NCBI GenBank assembly: GCA_934047225.1
Contig: OW203992.1
Span: 16,543,501-16,607,500 of the forward strand
DNA: 64,000 bases
Source of the DNA: Ypsolopha sequella
Lineage: Eukaryota > Arthropoda > Insecta > Lepidoptera > Ypsolophidae
Direction: 5' to 3'
Both the position numbers and the translations under genes were made by a program. Under the pieces are notes generated by a model, which saw nothing but the letters and a program-made list of their open reading frames with translations, did not search any database and had not been told where the DNA came from. Positions within the stretch are counted from its first letter, which is position 1. Each line of letters starts with the position of its first letter. Shown here piece by piece: positions 1 to 11,960 of this stretch.

Positions 1-155
1 CTGATACGGACCACAATATCCACTATTTCATTGTGAGGGACCGGACAGGAGGAAGGTTCGAAGTGGATGAAAGATCAGGGGTGGTCAGGACGAGGGGAAC
101 GGACCCGTTCCAATTGGATATGGAGTATGTGTTGTACGTCAAAGCTGAGGATCAG
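1..155 (+). CDS. CadN: CadN exon A (5' end cut by window), end of an EC repeat
   Basis: This is the 3' part of a coding exon of the adhesion receptor N-cadherin, a calcium-dependent homophilic cell-surface protein used in axon targeting. The reading frame starts at base 3 and gives 51 residues, beginning DTDHNIHYFIVRDRTG and ending YVLYVKAEDQ. This is the middle and end of a cadherin repeat: the DxD-type start and the LDMEYVLYVKAED strand correspond to the family's LDRE...A.D pattern. It ends in a clean donor, CAG|GTGAG at 156, in phase 0. The residues continue without a gap into the exon at 3090 and match my memory of insect CadN. The exon's own acceptor lies before the window. Confidence 0.9.
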
Positions 156-529
156 GTGAGATTTTCATCTCAAATAATTTCAACGTTAGCTTTGTACCAG
201 TAAAAGTCCTTGCGTGTGTCGATAAATTAATGTTGCTCAGCTCGGTGAAGGTCACAAGCAGGTCTTCTGAACGTAATGGATATCTTAAAAGTGTTTAGAG
301 TTAATTACTTTTCAGAAACACAATAATGTCGACATAGACGTAGGTAAAACAAGTTCTATGTGTAACGAAGTTCGTAGCTAAAAGCTACGAGATATGTAGC
401 TAGAAGCTACGAGCTTGCTACGAGAGGGAATTTCGGTTGTATGATATTGAATTTAAAAATTTTTTTTGGGACATCCCTTGTGTCAAATAGATCTTGTCAA
501 GCGCTTTTCTTAGAGTAATTGAACATGGG

Positions 530-660
530 TCTAGCTTCAGCCGTTTGGCAGATACGGGCCGTCAAAGTTTTGACATGGGGAGGGGGTAGATCTCGGCGAG
601 ACCTTTTTCTAGACACCCATCAAAATGGGTCTAACTCAAGCCCAGCCGTTTAGGAGATAT
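530..660 (+). repeat. Interspersed repeat fragment, family also at 56930-57100 and 60110-60310
   Basis: The three places share pieces such as GCCGTTTGGCAGATA / GCCGTTTAGGAGATAT, GGTAGATCTCGGCGAGAC and CATCAAAATGGGTCTA. The copy near 57000 reads CAAACGGCTAGAGTTAGACC, and the one near 60240 reads GGTAGATCTCGTCGGGCTC. This indicates a dispersed repeat family. I see no coding potential and cannot name its class. Confidence 0.6.
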
Positions 661-2621
661 ATATATTATATTTTACACTTACATTTATATTTATATATTT
701 TTTTAAACGCGTTCGTAGTTTTATAGATTTGTTATCTGATAACATTTTTTTTGTCAGTAGGTAGTTTGTAAATGAAATACGTCGTATTTGTTAAGCCAGG
801 CGACAACTTAGTTTTAATTATTAAATTACCTTCTTTATTGTAAAAGGTTTTCTTTGAAACTGATCTTCTTTTTACGGGAGAGAAATGACAATGAACTCAG
901 GTCCGTATTCACTCTGCAATAAAAATAAAATTCAAATTGCGTCTGTCTGGGTCGAATAATGTACCTATTTAATAAACTACCTCTACAACGTAGAAAGAGC
1001 TGTTCTACAATTTAAATTAAATATTTAAAAGTTTATTATGCTAACGCTACGGTGCCATTAGCGGCGATTCTTGGAAAAACAAAGCTGCTTAGTGTTTAAT
1101 ATAAAAATGTCGTGCAGTTACTACAAAGTTAATTATTATTTCAGTTAATAGTTATTTAAGATACACGTGCGGAAAGTAAGGTTTTATACGAATAAGTGCC
1201 AAATTGAAAACACGAGCGCAGCGAGTGCTTTCATTGGCACGCATTCGGATAAAAACCTTTTACGCTCAAGTATCTTACAACATTTTTCAATGCATTTTGC
1301 GAGGAAATACAACAAAAAAATAAGTATAATAAAGAAAGTAATTTTATTTCACCAATTTACAACAAAATGGCGTGCTTTCTTTGCAGAGCGCGCGTTTCAT
1401 ACAGTTTTTTCTTTCTTGTGGCAAAGGTACAGTATACATACAGCCAATAATGTGAAAAATATTTTTGTTTGCGGAAACAAAACACGTATTTTTAAATGAG
1501 ATAATCAAGAATCTTATATGTTATGGTGTTTATCATCATTCAATTATTGCTAGAGCGCGTATACTTATAAATAATTGTTTTTTTTTGGACAGCAAAACCT
1601 CCTTGCATCTTTGTAATTTTTAAAATTTTATGACTTGCACCATGCACCACAGAGTCAAAAACTTAAAAAAATTACTTTATTTCACGCGTGAAATAAAGAA
1701 TTTCAGTACTGTTTTATTTCACGCGTGAAATAAAGAGTCGGTTTCCGCATAATTTTGTTACACAAAAAAGGAAAACTTTACGAGCAAATGCATTGAAAAA
1801 TATTCTTATTCTTATTTTAAATACAAACTAGGACAAATCAATTAAAAACAAATTTCAAGTGAGACAGATGTTTTGAAAAATATTACAACTTTTTTTTTAT
1901 TATAAAATCGTTTATTATTAAAGGAAAAAAAAAAGAAAGTAAATGTGAATATTTTTAAAGTCGCCTTTTTGAGGTTAGATATTATGATGAGTATATTAAA
2001 AGACATTTGGCGTATGTTTTACAAACATTTACTAAGCCGTCTCAAGCCCAAACTTGGTATGTTTGGAAAATATTTTTTGGATTTTTAGAAAACAGGTGGC
2101 CGAAAGGGAATGGTGTAAATATATTTTAAGAACCGGATCATGAAGCCCTTGAGCCATTTGAGCCAAGAAAATTTTATGTCTTTGTCCAAAAGAAGTCTTC
2201 GTAAGTGGAACTTCCCATTCACCAGCTCTCCTGTTTGACCTTTCTCTCTTGTGTTCCAACACTAGTTCTTATTAGGTTTAGTGATTATCCCCATTATAAA
2301 AAGTTTTCTGATGGTCAAGAGTTTGATTTCCTGAAATTGAGTGGTTTCATGAGTAAACGGTTCCTATGCTAACTTTCAATACCATTCTTTGAGCTCGCCC
2401 TAGATCGATGAGATGGCTTTTGGCTGCTCCTACCCACGATGTTGTGCAGTAATTTAATTGGCTCTAGCACAGGGCAAAGTACAATGTCCTCAATAACTTC
2501 GGGCAATAATATACGCTTTTTAAGAGTTTACCTCACAGTGTTTTCCATCACCATTCAGCAAGTTGTAAGTATAGAAATATGCAAATAAATTCCGAAAAAC
2601 TTATTGGTACAAGACTGCATG

Positions 2622-2692
2622 CTCAACCGAGCAGAATTCTAACCTAGGTCTCAAGATTGAGAGACTGGGGTCCTACCGATTGAGCTAGCCTT
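2622..2692 (-). repeat. tRNA-derived SINE-like fragment
   Basis: On the minus strand there is a good RNA polymerase III A box (TAGCTCAATCGGTAGGA) and, about 30 bases on, a degenerate B box (GGTTAGAATTC). The GTCTC...GAGAC stretch between them could be an anticodon-like stem. No matching acceptor stem is present, so this is a SINE head or tRNA pseudogene rather than a working tRNA. Confidence 0.55.
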
Positions 2693-3089
2693 GCGTCTTC
2701 TCTGTTTCCACATAACAAGGCGTGAAATAGAACTTCGCCAATTTTAAATGTATTTAACTTGTAGGTATTGTACTTTTTAAAAAGCCAGTATCTAAGAACA
2801 CTCTCAATCAAGCACCTTCCAAATAATAATAAAAAAAAACTAAATTAAAATCGGTTCATCTGCTTAAGAGCTATGATGCCGCAAGCAGATACATAGAACA
2901 GATACACACGTCAAACTTATAACACCCCTCTGTTTGCTTAAAAGGAAGAGTTGCAGCGAGCAAAAAGCCATATCATCACGGAAAATGTTCACTCAGGATC
3001 AAATTAAGGAGCCTGCATATGATTGTCAGGGACACACAATAACTTAACACAAATATTTTTACAAAAACACATTTCTCTAATATTTTCAG

Positions 3090-3226
3090 AGCGGTAGAGT
3101 AGACGAGCGCAGATTCCAGTCAACTCCTGAAGAACGGCTGAGCATCGTCGGAGGCAAGCGAGCACCGCAGTTCTATCTACCCAGCTACGAGGCTGAAATT
3201 GCTGAAAACCAAAAGAAAGATTCAGA
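3090..3226 (+). CDS. CadN: CadN exon B, EC-EC boundary
   Basis: Codes for residues 52-96 of the in-window protein plus two bases of codon 97. It follows the acceptor TTTTCAG and ends at the donor GA|GTGAGT. It starts SGRVDERRFQSTPEERLSIV, finishing one EC repeat, and then begins the next repeat with the linker GGKRAPQFYLPSYEAEIAEN, where the usual DxNDNxP calcium motif is reduced to KRAP. The frame agrees with the exons on both sides (phase 0 in, phase 2 out). The sequence is nearly the same as Drosophila CadN as I remember it. There is no internal methionine-led open frame, so ORF finders would miss this exon. Confidence 0.92.
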
Positions 3227-5999
3227 GTGAGTTTGGTACTTATTTATATGAATATAAGGGTAATTTTCAGTGAGATACTGTTGCAGGTTAGATATTCCGA
3301 TTTCCCATAATGATCAATTCGTCACCTTTTGTTCTCCTAAAGATTGTAAGTCCCAAAACATTGTATGACCGAATATGTTTAAAGTTGGCTCCTCGGTCTT
3401 AACCCGTAAAATGGCGGTAAGGAAACTTATTGTAAATTGATTACACCTATCAATAACGGCTGATGATTATAACTCTGAATGGATTTTGGTGCGGTTTTTA
3501 CTGTTAGAGAATTTTCGAGGAGTTAGAATTTCAGTCTATATTTTTGTGCTTATTATGTACGTGATTCTGAACTAAATATCTCGCGTAATATGGCTCGTTT
3601 TATGCACTCGTATAACAATCTACTATATGTAATCCTTAAAGATGGCTCTTTCAAATAATACCTTACACGATTATATTATTTAAAACTTTATATTTGTTTC
3701 ACTAATCTGATCTATTTTTCGTCTTTATATTTTCATCATAGGTCTTTGGTTTTTAAGAAAAGCCTCTGTGACAGACGCACGGACGGACGGACGTACATGA
3801 GAAAGATTTCATAAGAGTTACTTTCGTACCATTTTGTCAAGAACAATTAGAGTTGCGTAACAGAATTTTGTACTTGCCAGAAGGTATTGGTAGTTCTCAA
3901 TTTAATTATAGATGGCAGTGAAGTAGTTATATTATTTTTGTTTTAATGGTACAAACATGTTTTCACATCATTTTTAAGGTTTAAAAAAATCAATTTAGTG
4001 ATAATAAAATTTAGAAATGTACAGTTTGTCAATTTTTAAATTTATAATCTATTAATTTATACACGTAGTGCCATCTGTTGACACAAAAAAAATAAAGTAT
4101 TGTCTAGGCGATGAGACCCTGTGCTAAAACCATCGCAAGAAAGAAAAATTTATTACAATTTTATATTCATATGAATATAAATATTTTAATAAAATTTAAA
4201 TAGGAGCGGCTTATTAAATACGTAATATGAAAATTTTATATTTATAATTATATTTTTTAATTAATTCTAATAGATTATAAATAAAGAGTGATATTGAAGA
4301 TATGAAATAAACTTTAAATAATAATTTACTTTCAAAAATAAAAAAAAATATTTTTCAATGAAAATATAATGTTTAAAATAAACTACCTATACAATGTACC
4401 TAAGTATATAAACAAGAAATATTAATGGAATTTTAACACTAAAAGTAAAGTTAGAAATTAAAATTCAATTTTATACGATTAGACACCTTGTTTGTTCTCT
4501 TGTGGTAGTTTCTTATCGTGGTCGTATTTATTGAATTAACCAGAAAAAATCATATTTAATTTACCAGATAAAATTTTAAAAATGTGTAACGGCCCAATTG
4601 TATTTTGTAAAGTTTGTAATTGTCTTGAATTGTGGTTGAGACAAAATTCGACAGTTAAGTTATTGAAATTACTAAAACCCCAATAACTTTTTTATATTTT
4701 GGGCCTACTTTAGATAGATTTGTTTCTTACACCATAAGTTATTTTTAATATTCTCTGCGGCGGAAGTGTAGATACATTCTCTGTGATAATAAATAAATAT
4801 TTTATTTATTTATTATTGAAATATTATTCAATATATCAATTTAACAGTGACTGTTGTTTTAGATTATTTTGCTCGGCGCCCTCTTAACACTGACATACCT
4901 CTATTTTGTGTTCAATTAACAATCAAGGTGAATCAACTATGTACCTTTTAAGTAGATATTAAATGCAAAATTACTTCTTACTTTAACATAAATTGAAACG
5001 CTGCGGCAGTTGATCAATTTGTATGTTTTTTTTTATTTGCAATAGGCTTACGAATGGCTAAGGATGAAAAGCGCTCGCCTATAAATTGTCGCCCCGGCCG
5101 CTCTCTCCAACCGGCTGCCTTAGGCTCGTGCCCCATTTGTGCCTATGGGAGATACGGCCCTGTCTTCCAATACCCAACCTGATTCTAAATGTTTGCTAAA
5201 ATACGATTAACTTTGATTATCGTTTCAGAAAATAGGATTCACATTATATAACCGATGGTCTGAATTTCAAATTATCGTCGATAATTATGTATAATGCATA
5301 TTTTACGAACTAAGCTTAGCACTTTTGACCTATATTGCAGCCTTAATTGGAACCGACGCGACGATTCATTATAAATAAATAAATTTGACTTATTAAAACC
5401 ACTCCACTCTTCAATTCAAGTGACAAATTGAGACAAATAGAGTGCTGAAATATCAGTTGGTTGTTTTGGATTGTTTTGTATGAGTTATAGTGGTGTATGT
5501 GTACGACAAGATACGCTGATTAATTTTCTTCGGCAGCGCCGAGTTTGTAGAAGGATCTTTTGATTTGATTCTTAGATGTACGACTGTTTGAACGTATTAT
5601 TTGATAGTATGATTTTCTTAATCGTCAGTGGTTTATACGACGACAGGGCGCCAGAATCTTAATCAAAGGATCATGGTTTAAACTGTAGAATTATATGATT
5701 ATCGATAACAATTGATAACAATAGACTTCCGGCACGATCGTGCCTCCTGCCACTTTACTGGTGATTCTTCAGTTTTGTTATGAAAACGCAAGAAAATACG
5801 TAAAGAAAACGGTAACGCTCAAAAAGCGACTCAGCTAAAATAACAATTACTCTACGCAAAAACGTTTTTTTGTGATACTATATAAATGATATACATAAAT
5901 GAACTTTTCGTAGTCGTAAATTGACGTATGGTTTTGTATTTACGGCTAATTCACCACTATGGAGAATTTAATTATTTATTTGTACTAAAATATCTCAAC

Positions 6000-6130
6000 A
6001 AATGTTATAAAAACGGTAAATGGGTGGACCTAGCAACAACAAATTTGGACTGTAGTTTTCTTGAATCACGTAGACATCTGCTAAGAAGGGATTTTAGGAA
6101 ATTTTCACGGGTTGGATAGAAACGGGATCC
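6000..6130 (+). repeat. Interspersed repeat fragment (same family as 32400-32590)
   Basis: Shares GTAGACATCTGCTAAGAAGG, GATTTTAGGAAATTTTCACG and AGAAACGGGATCCAC with 32490-32560, where the match continues to a GCTAGT end. It is a truncated, dispersed, probably Helitron-related repeat. Confidence 0.65.
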
Positions 6131-8166
6131 ACAAGACATATTTTAATAATGTAACGGACAAACATATTTAAATATGTTTATATGTAAACAATATAAAATA
6201 CCCTGTCTAGGTCCTCGCTGTCGTGCGGCAGGGCAGTACCTAAAACGCTGGCTACATATAAAAGCTGTGATAATATCATAACATGATAATATCATTTAAA
6301 TGGAGGTAGCTGAAATCCAGCGCCTACCAAAGCATATTTTGGATGGCACATAGCTGAGCTACATCCTTTTGTCGTGTTGTTATTTTTATCTATAGATTAC
6401 TCCCTACTTAAGTAAATCTTTTCTACTGTGTTAGCTATAAGTTCTTTTTTTTTTTTGTAAACGCACCAATAAATTTATTTTCTTTCTTTCTTTTTAAAAA
6501 AATTGCGTGTACCTAGGTAAACATCATTTTGTAGCTGGGGGCAATTTTTTTAACGATATAGTTATTTTATTGTATGTAATTTCGTTCCAAATCTGAAGAA
6601 TTGCATGAAGATGTTTCTACCATTGATTTTATATACATACACACCTACCTGCATAATATTTAATTTTATAATATATATTTATAAATATAGAGCAGTGATT
6701 ATTTGCTTTCAAGAATATTTGTATTTTAATAAATATTATTTTTATTTTATTTGATTTTTTGCGCAATTAATATGTTAATCACGTTTGTACGCATTAGACA
6801 CGTGTCTGTAATGTATGTACATGTATATATCTCATGTGTGTGTGTGAAATAAATATCTGACTTTTGACTGTCTAACGCTGAGTTGCACGAAAACGACGCT
6901 AATTTTCCGTTAGCTAACTGGGATCTAATCTCAAGATTACATAATCTCGTGATTAAATTTGAAGCTGTTGTTCGAAATGTTTTTACTTTCCTTTAAGTGA
7001 TAATTAAGTGTTTCCTGATATAAAAATAAAATTAATCTGAACACAGAATAAAAATGTTCAACACTCTTTCAAATCTTTTTATAAACCGCATTATTTGTAT
7101 TTAGATGTGGCGCCACTGAATGTTAATCATAGTAAAATGACTTTTATGTCATTGAAGTTAGAAGCTAATTTATTAATAGTTCGCAAATTTGTCACCGATA
7201 TAGAACATACGTGCTCCCTATAACTGACTGTCATGTCAAACAACAAAATTGAAATTGAATAACCTTAGGTTCGCATTTTACTTGTGGTTTAATAAAAGGT
7301 TTCCGGGAACCATGGCAAGTCCAAAAAAATACCTTTTGAATTATTGTACAAACAGTTGATTTGTCGGCTTGTATTGTGTCACCCAACAACTGCTGAAAGG
7401 TGCCTGTTGCATAGAACCTCCGTAAATAAAAGCTGGGTCTTTGCGTCGATTGATCTTGACCTTTCAGTTGAAGGAGAAAGGTTATGTTCTATCCTCGATA
7501 ATATATTTTGAGCAGCAGCTTTTGAGAACCTAAACCGTTCCATAAATTCCTGTTCGTACCTAGATAGTCGCCACTTAACTGGAGAGAAGAGTAGAGATTC
7601 TGAGAATACTGGTCAAAACCTAGTAAAGCCTTGGTGGGCTCTCCATTTGGAGCCAGAAATAAATAATGGTGCATTCACGATCTTTGAAATTGTTTTTAGT
7701 TACACCCAGCGACATTAATCTTACACCAAACTTGAAATACTTTTATGTTCTCACGATTGAATACATCTCCTTCTGCAACCACGTTCTTTCTTTTCTTTTT
7801 ACGAATTTCTATCTGGTTTACAAGATACAAGCAGTTGCAAGGTAAATTGCTTGCAGCAAAATTGTACAGCAATGCAAAGAGCACGCCACGCCACCTACCG
7901 CTATAAATGTTAAACTTTCTTCAAAATCAGCTGTGACATGGTCAGCCATCTTCCCATTTAGCGGGATAAGTACAGGATCGTTGCCACTTAAATTTTAATT
8001 TAATCAAGTGTCAATTTGGACGCTAACGGAGGTAAAATTGCGTTCGAACAACATAAAGTCGAAGATAATCATGAGTTTGACAGATTTTTATTTAAATAAA
8101 TAAAGGTTGCTTAAATATTTATATTGGTGGTTTCGTGCAACAGAAAATCATGATTCTCGTGATTAA

Positions 8167-8274
8167 ATTAGTTTAATCTCTACTTAAATATTAAAATTTG
8201 TTTCGAACAACTCGGCATAAATTAGTTTAATCTCTACTTAAATATTAAAATTTGTTTCGAACAACTCGGCATAA
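8167..8274 (+). repeat. 54-bp tandem duplication
   Basis: Two head-to-tail copies (8167-8220 and 8221-8274), each containing TTTAATCTCTACTTAAATAT and TTTCGAACAACTCGGCATAA, essentially identical. They lie about 160 bp before the acceptor of the exon at 8432. Confidence 0.9.
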
Positions 8275-8431
8275 ATGAGTTGCATCCAAAGTATGGCAAT
8301 CTTATCAAGCTGGGAAGGAATAATATTAAATAATAGTATTTGACTGTTAAGTTTGCTCTAGGGGCACCTCTATTCGTGTCACTTGTTATGACGGTATATG
8401 TATTAACAAATTATATTTTCCCGACTTTCAG

Positions 8432-8648
8432 CATAATCTCGGTGAAGGCGAAGTCGTTCGCTGACCGCGAAATCCGGTACACCTTAAAGGCGCAAGGCCA
8501 GGGTGCTGGCACCTTCAACATCGGCCCCACATCTGGTATTGTTAAGCTGGCTAAAGAGTTGGACTTCGAAGACCTGCGACAACCCCACGTCTACTCGTTG
8601 GTCGTCACCGCTACTGAAGACTCTGGTGGCTTTTCCACGTCTGTGGAG
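8432..8648 (+). CDS. CadN: CadN exon C, core of an EC repeat
   Basis: 217 bp, from acceptor CTTTCAG to donor GAG|GTGAGT. Its first base completes an Asp codon begun in the previous exon; 72 codons follow (residues 98-169), starting IISVKAKSFADREIRYTLKA and ending GGFSTSVE. It holds the middle of an EC repeat: the ADRE/Y strand, the FNIGPTSGIVKLAKELDFED stretch that corresponds to the family's F.I...tG.I...LDyE signature, and the TATEDSGG calcium-side loop. Phase 2 in, phase 0 out. Open frames that run on past 8648 read into the intron and are not coding. Confidence 0.95.
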
Positions 8649-9410
8649 GTGAGTTTTCGCATAGTTTCTAACGCAACTTTTTCTATGATTCTCAGTATTA
8701 ATTGTTTTATCTACTACTACCCTGGTAGAGATGGCAAACGGAGTAGAAAAAGGCAGCAAAAAAATGTAAAGGAGAACTAAAACTGAAGGCAGGTCCTAAC
8801 TGGAGAGCAGTTGCTCGTGAAAGGAAAGAATGGAAGACGTTAGAGGAGACCTTTGCCAAGAGGCAAAGAGATAATATTCTCTAAGTTCAGGATAAAGAGC
8901 TTATTGACTGAATGATTGAATAATTATTTTTATTTTCAACTTGGCCGTGAAGTCGTGGTTGGTTGGTTCTCTGCTTCAAATCCCGGCAATTTGTTTCCGA
9001 TCTGCGTGCTTCGGAAAGAACCCTGAAACCGTTGGTCTCGGATACTATTGAAATTATCAAACGGACGGTTTATCCTTGTGTCCGCAGCACAAAGAGGTAC
9101 ATGTAAGTCCCTGCAGACGTCCTGATAGTGACAGTAAAAAACAAAGAACCTATACTTTCAAAGTACTTACAAGCACAACACATAAAAATTACCAGAAGGT
9201 AAACAACAATAAACACGCGGCCGCAGAAAGTTTGCCGAATGTCTCCAGAAACCACCTTGTGTTCCTACTGTTGCTCAGCCAGGCCTACCGAACGTCAGAA
9301 TTGCGTTCAATAAACGTAGAACACTAGGCCGTTTTTTTTAACATTAATTTTTTATGTTTTTGGCCTTTTTTGGCCTTTAAAACTCTGCCATGGTAATCCT
9401 TGCCTTAAGG

Positions 9411-9720
9411 TTATAGTTCATTGGTGCTCGTTAGAGCACCGCAGGCGATAGACTCCAGCCTGAGGCGGCTGTGATGAGGTGTGTCACTGAGTCTTGATTG
9501 AGTGATGCGCTGGCGTAGAGTTTGTGATGTCATATGGTGGGTGTTAACGGCTTGTGCAGTGTCTGGTGTGGTGAGTCTATATTGCCGTCTTCGCCTACAT
9601 ATGCGTAGGCGGTGTATCCATAATGGAGCGGTGGGAATTGTCGTGTTGGGATTGTCTGGGGGAGAGAATTCCTTTATTTGTGCCACTAGGCGGGGTGTCA
9701 GCTACGCCTGATAGCTGTTC
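9411..9720. repeat. Unclassified moderately GC-rich repeat-like block
   Basis: The composition differs clearly from the surrounding intron, and open frames exist on both strands (69 and 91 codons), which is usual for transposon remnants. I do not recognise a domain in either frame. A mobile-element fragment is the likeliest explanation, but it is an inference from composition only. Confidence 0.35.
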
Positions 9721-9817
9721 GTAAATTAACAATTTCGTCAGGTTCCAACACTGACAGCAGGATGGCGTATACAATTTTCAACGCGTGTGACAGAAATGGC
9801 ATTAGAACTCGTATCGC

Positions 9818-9880
9818 GACCCCTAGTTTATGAACGCAGCCTTGGGTGGCAAGTTGTAACGCTGAGCTACACCACAACCA
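9818..9880 (-). repeat. tRNA-derived SINE-like fragment
   Basis: Minus strand reads TGTAGCTCAGCGTTACAACT (A box), then AAGGCTGCGTTCATAAACTA, a decayed B box. Spacing and order fit a tRNA-related SINE head. Confidence 0.5.
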
Positions 9881-9984
9881 TCAATTAGACATATTATATC
9901 GATTAAGAATATACTATGTTAAGGGACACGATGCAAATCGGATCATTCTTTCCCCCCACTGACACCTTCCACCAGGTCAAAGGA

Positions 9985-10110
9985 AATGCCGCCGCCTCGA
10001 CTCTCGACACAAAAGGAGCCTTCGGCCTCGCGGGCGCGTTCTTCGTCCTCGCATGCCCTTTATTCGGCTTCGCTAGATACTCCCGACCTCCGCGACGCTG
10101 CTTTTTATTC
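9985..10110 (+). repeat. Repeat piece also found near 22235 and 57340
   Basis: TTCGGCCTCGCGGGCGCGTT and CGTCCTCGCATGC recur nearly unchanged at 22230-22290 (TTCGGTTTCGCAGGCGCGTT) and, inverted, at 57335-57400. Three dispersed copies show a repeat family; its class is unknown. Confidence 0.55.
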
Positions 10111-11112
10111 AGCTCTGCCCCGTTTTCGGCTTGGGTGTTATTTTATTAACACCCCTATATGTTGAAAAGGGTCACTACCAATGATATTAGAAGAAAGTAT
10201 AGATAGGTTATAGGCGATCCGCGAGTGGCACGTTTAAACTAGTCTAACCAGCCTAGTCTAGTCTAGCCAACCTGAACTCAGTATCGCGTCGGCGTCAGCC
10301 CACGACGGATGTCGCACGGGACGACGCCCAGCAACATATAGGTCTTGTCTCTTTTTCGCTCGCGATAATTATGACTTCCACGTGTCAATGTGATATTGCA
10401 ATACTACGTAATTGACTGAAGTCATTTATGTTTTGTGCCGTTTTAGAAGTTCGATTTTTATGTAGGTAACCTATCTACACTTTCTTCAAATATCGTTGGT
10501 CACTACGATGATAATAAAAAAAAACGCATCCAAATCCGTTTAGTCGTTTCGGTGATGTGCGTGAACAAAAAGACAGACAGATAGAAAGGAATTCGAAAAA
10601 TCGCTATTTTGTGTTCTGTTCTATTACTCTTCGTTAGTCACCCCCTCTCTATTTTTATTATTTTTCTTCAATGTACTGACACACCGGGTTCTACTCTTTT
10701 ATTATACTAGATATGCCGCTCTCCTGCGTTGAACGTATAATAATTAGTAATAAACATTAAAAAAAAACGAAACACTTGAATCACAGAGAGGAGATGGTTG
10801 TGAATGACGTTGGATGTAGGAGTTAATCTCTGGAATTAATTAATTAATGTAAAATTTATTCTCTGGAAAAATAATTTGATGTTCAATTTGCGTTTAAAGT
10901 TGCGTAGCATGATGTTACGTTTTTACAAACCCAAAACAGTATGAACGGCAGTTTGGACATGCCATACAGATCTGACGTTTCTGAAACGCGGAACATTTTG
11001 ATTTCATAATTTCGTTCTTTAACTATTAAGCCATCACTTATCTAAACTCAGATTGTGTAAGAAGTTACTTTACAGACATTTTATTCTAATCATTTTATAT
11101 TTCCATTTTCAG

Positions 11113-11281
11113 TTAACGATTCGAGTCACGGATGTTAACGACAACGCACCGAAGTTCGAACTCCCCGACTATCAAGCACACAACGTCGATGAAGATATTC
11201 CACTTGGCACCAGCATCCTCAAGGTCAAGGCCATGGACGCTGACTCTGGGAAGAACGCAGAGATAGAGTATTTAGTCTCAG
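11113..11281 (+). CDS. CadN: CadN exon D, canonical calcium linker and start of next EC
   Basis: 169 bp from TTTTCAG to CAG|GTTAG. It encodes residues 170-225 plus one base of a Gly/Asp codon: LTIRVTDVNDNAPKFELPDY ... VKAMDADSGKNAEIEYLVS. DVNDNAP is the textbook EC linker that binds calcium between repeats. DEDIPLGTSILKVKAMDADS is the start of the following repeat with its DxDxG-type acidic loop. Phase 0 in, phase 1 out. Confidence 0.95.
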
Positions 11282-11960
11282 GTTAGTTTAAGCATGATTT
11301 ATTTGTAGTATACTCAACTGTCTTCGAGGTAGATAAAGCTATCAATATCTCTGTTGGCAAAGCACTTAATTTGTAAGCAAGAGGTCGCAGGTTCAAATAC
11401 TGGCCTGAGGAATTTTTTCAACATATTTATAATGCACTCCAAAATATTAAGAGTATAGGTACTCATTACATTACATAGCAAAGAATTGTACGAAGACGAT
11501 TCACTCTTACTTTTCCTTTACCTTAGACGCTCAAATTCAAGTCTTATGGATGCCGACTGCAGAAATTACGCAAGTGTAATAACTCGTCTAGTCTTAACAT
11601 GAATTCGTGAACTCGTGGTTGAGGAGAGTGGAAGTCGAGAATTTAGTCTTATGTTTCAATAGTATAACGTAAAAAGTATTACTCGTAATAAGGTCAAAAA
11701 ACTAATGAAGCCCCATTATCGCACTGGAGGCGTTCTAGGAAGAATTACCATAATTACCACGATTGACAAGTGGTTACTTTGTATATTGCTGGAATTAGAT
11801 AAGCTGCACTGGAGTTGCTCTGCAGGGTTGTGTCGAATGTAAAAGTCAGTCGTCAAAGTATGTGAGTTTGTTATTTAGAGACCCCGATTCCCCCTTTTAT
11901 TCTACTGCGGTTATTTCTTGCTTATCAAGATTGTTTATGTGTATTTTCTCCGTATTCCAG
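11282..11960 (+). other. Intron 4 of CadN
   Basis: 679 bp between GTTAG and ATTCCAG. The only recognisable content is a SINE-like head at 11335-11411. Confidence 0.85.
11335..11411 (+). repeat. tRNA-derived SINE-like fragment
   Basis: Reads TGTTGGCAAAGCACTTAATT ... GAGGTCGCAGGTTCAAATAC then TGGCCTGAGG. GGTTCAAATAC is a good B box. The GAGGTCGCAGGTTC...CTGGCCTGAGG wording is one I associate with lepidopteran tRNA-derived repeats. Confidence 0.6.

Larger units (their letters stand above)
156..3089 (+). other. Intron 1 of CadN (within window)
   Basis: Bounded by GTGAG at 156 and TTTTCAG at 3083-3089. It is AT-rich non-coding DNA. It includes an interspersed repeat fragment around 530-665 (see separate entry), a region at 1150-1500 with inverted hints (GTGCGGAAA at one end, TTTCCGCAT near 1740), two copies of the palindrome TTTATTTCACGCGTGAAATAAA at 1677-1733, and a tRNA-like SINE piece at 2622-2692. 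The 110-codon open frame at 1167-1499 has no recognisable domain and I do not call it a gene. Confidence 0.85.
3227..8431 (+). other. Intron 2 of CadN
   Basis: 5.2 kb of AT-rich DNA between GTGAGT at 3227 and CTTTCAG at 8425-8431. It contains a fragment of a repeat family at 6000-6130 also seen at 32400-32590, a 54-bp tandem duplication at 8167-8274, and a short GC-rich island at 5070-5160 of unknown origin. No open frame here resembles a known gene. Confidence 0.85.
8649..11112 (+). other. Intron 3 of CadN
   Basis: 2.5 kb between GTGAGT at 8649 and TTTTCAG at 11106-11112. It carries a GC-richer unclassified repeat at 9411-9720, a tRNA-like SINE fragment at 9818-9880, a repeat stretch at 9990-10110, and at 10500-10600 a sequence that looks like the 3' end of a dispersed lepidopteran LINE-type repeat (CATCCAAATCCGTTTAGTCG followed by GACAGACAGATAG). 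No gene is seen. Confidence 0.8.

Noticed and set aside
1167..1499. 110-codon open frame in intron 1
   Set aside because: Low-complexity, no domain or signal I recognise, lies in an AT-rich repeat-like stretch inside an intron.
2622..2692. Functional tRNA gene on the minus strand
   Set aside because: A and B boxes are present but the B box is degenerate and there is no acceptor stem.
9411..9711. Opposing open frames of 69 and 91 codons
   Set aside because: Composition suggests a repeat; neither frame contains a known motif.
9916..10149. 77-codon frame with GGC/GCG-rich stretch
   Set aside because: The core is a dispersed repeat also found near 22235 and 57340.
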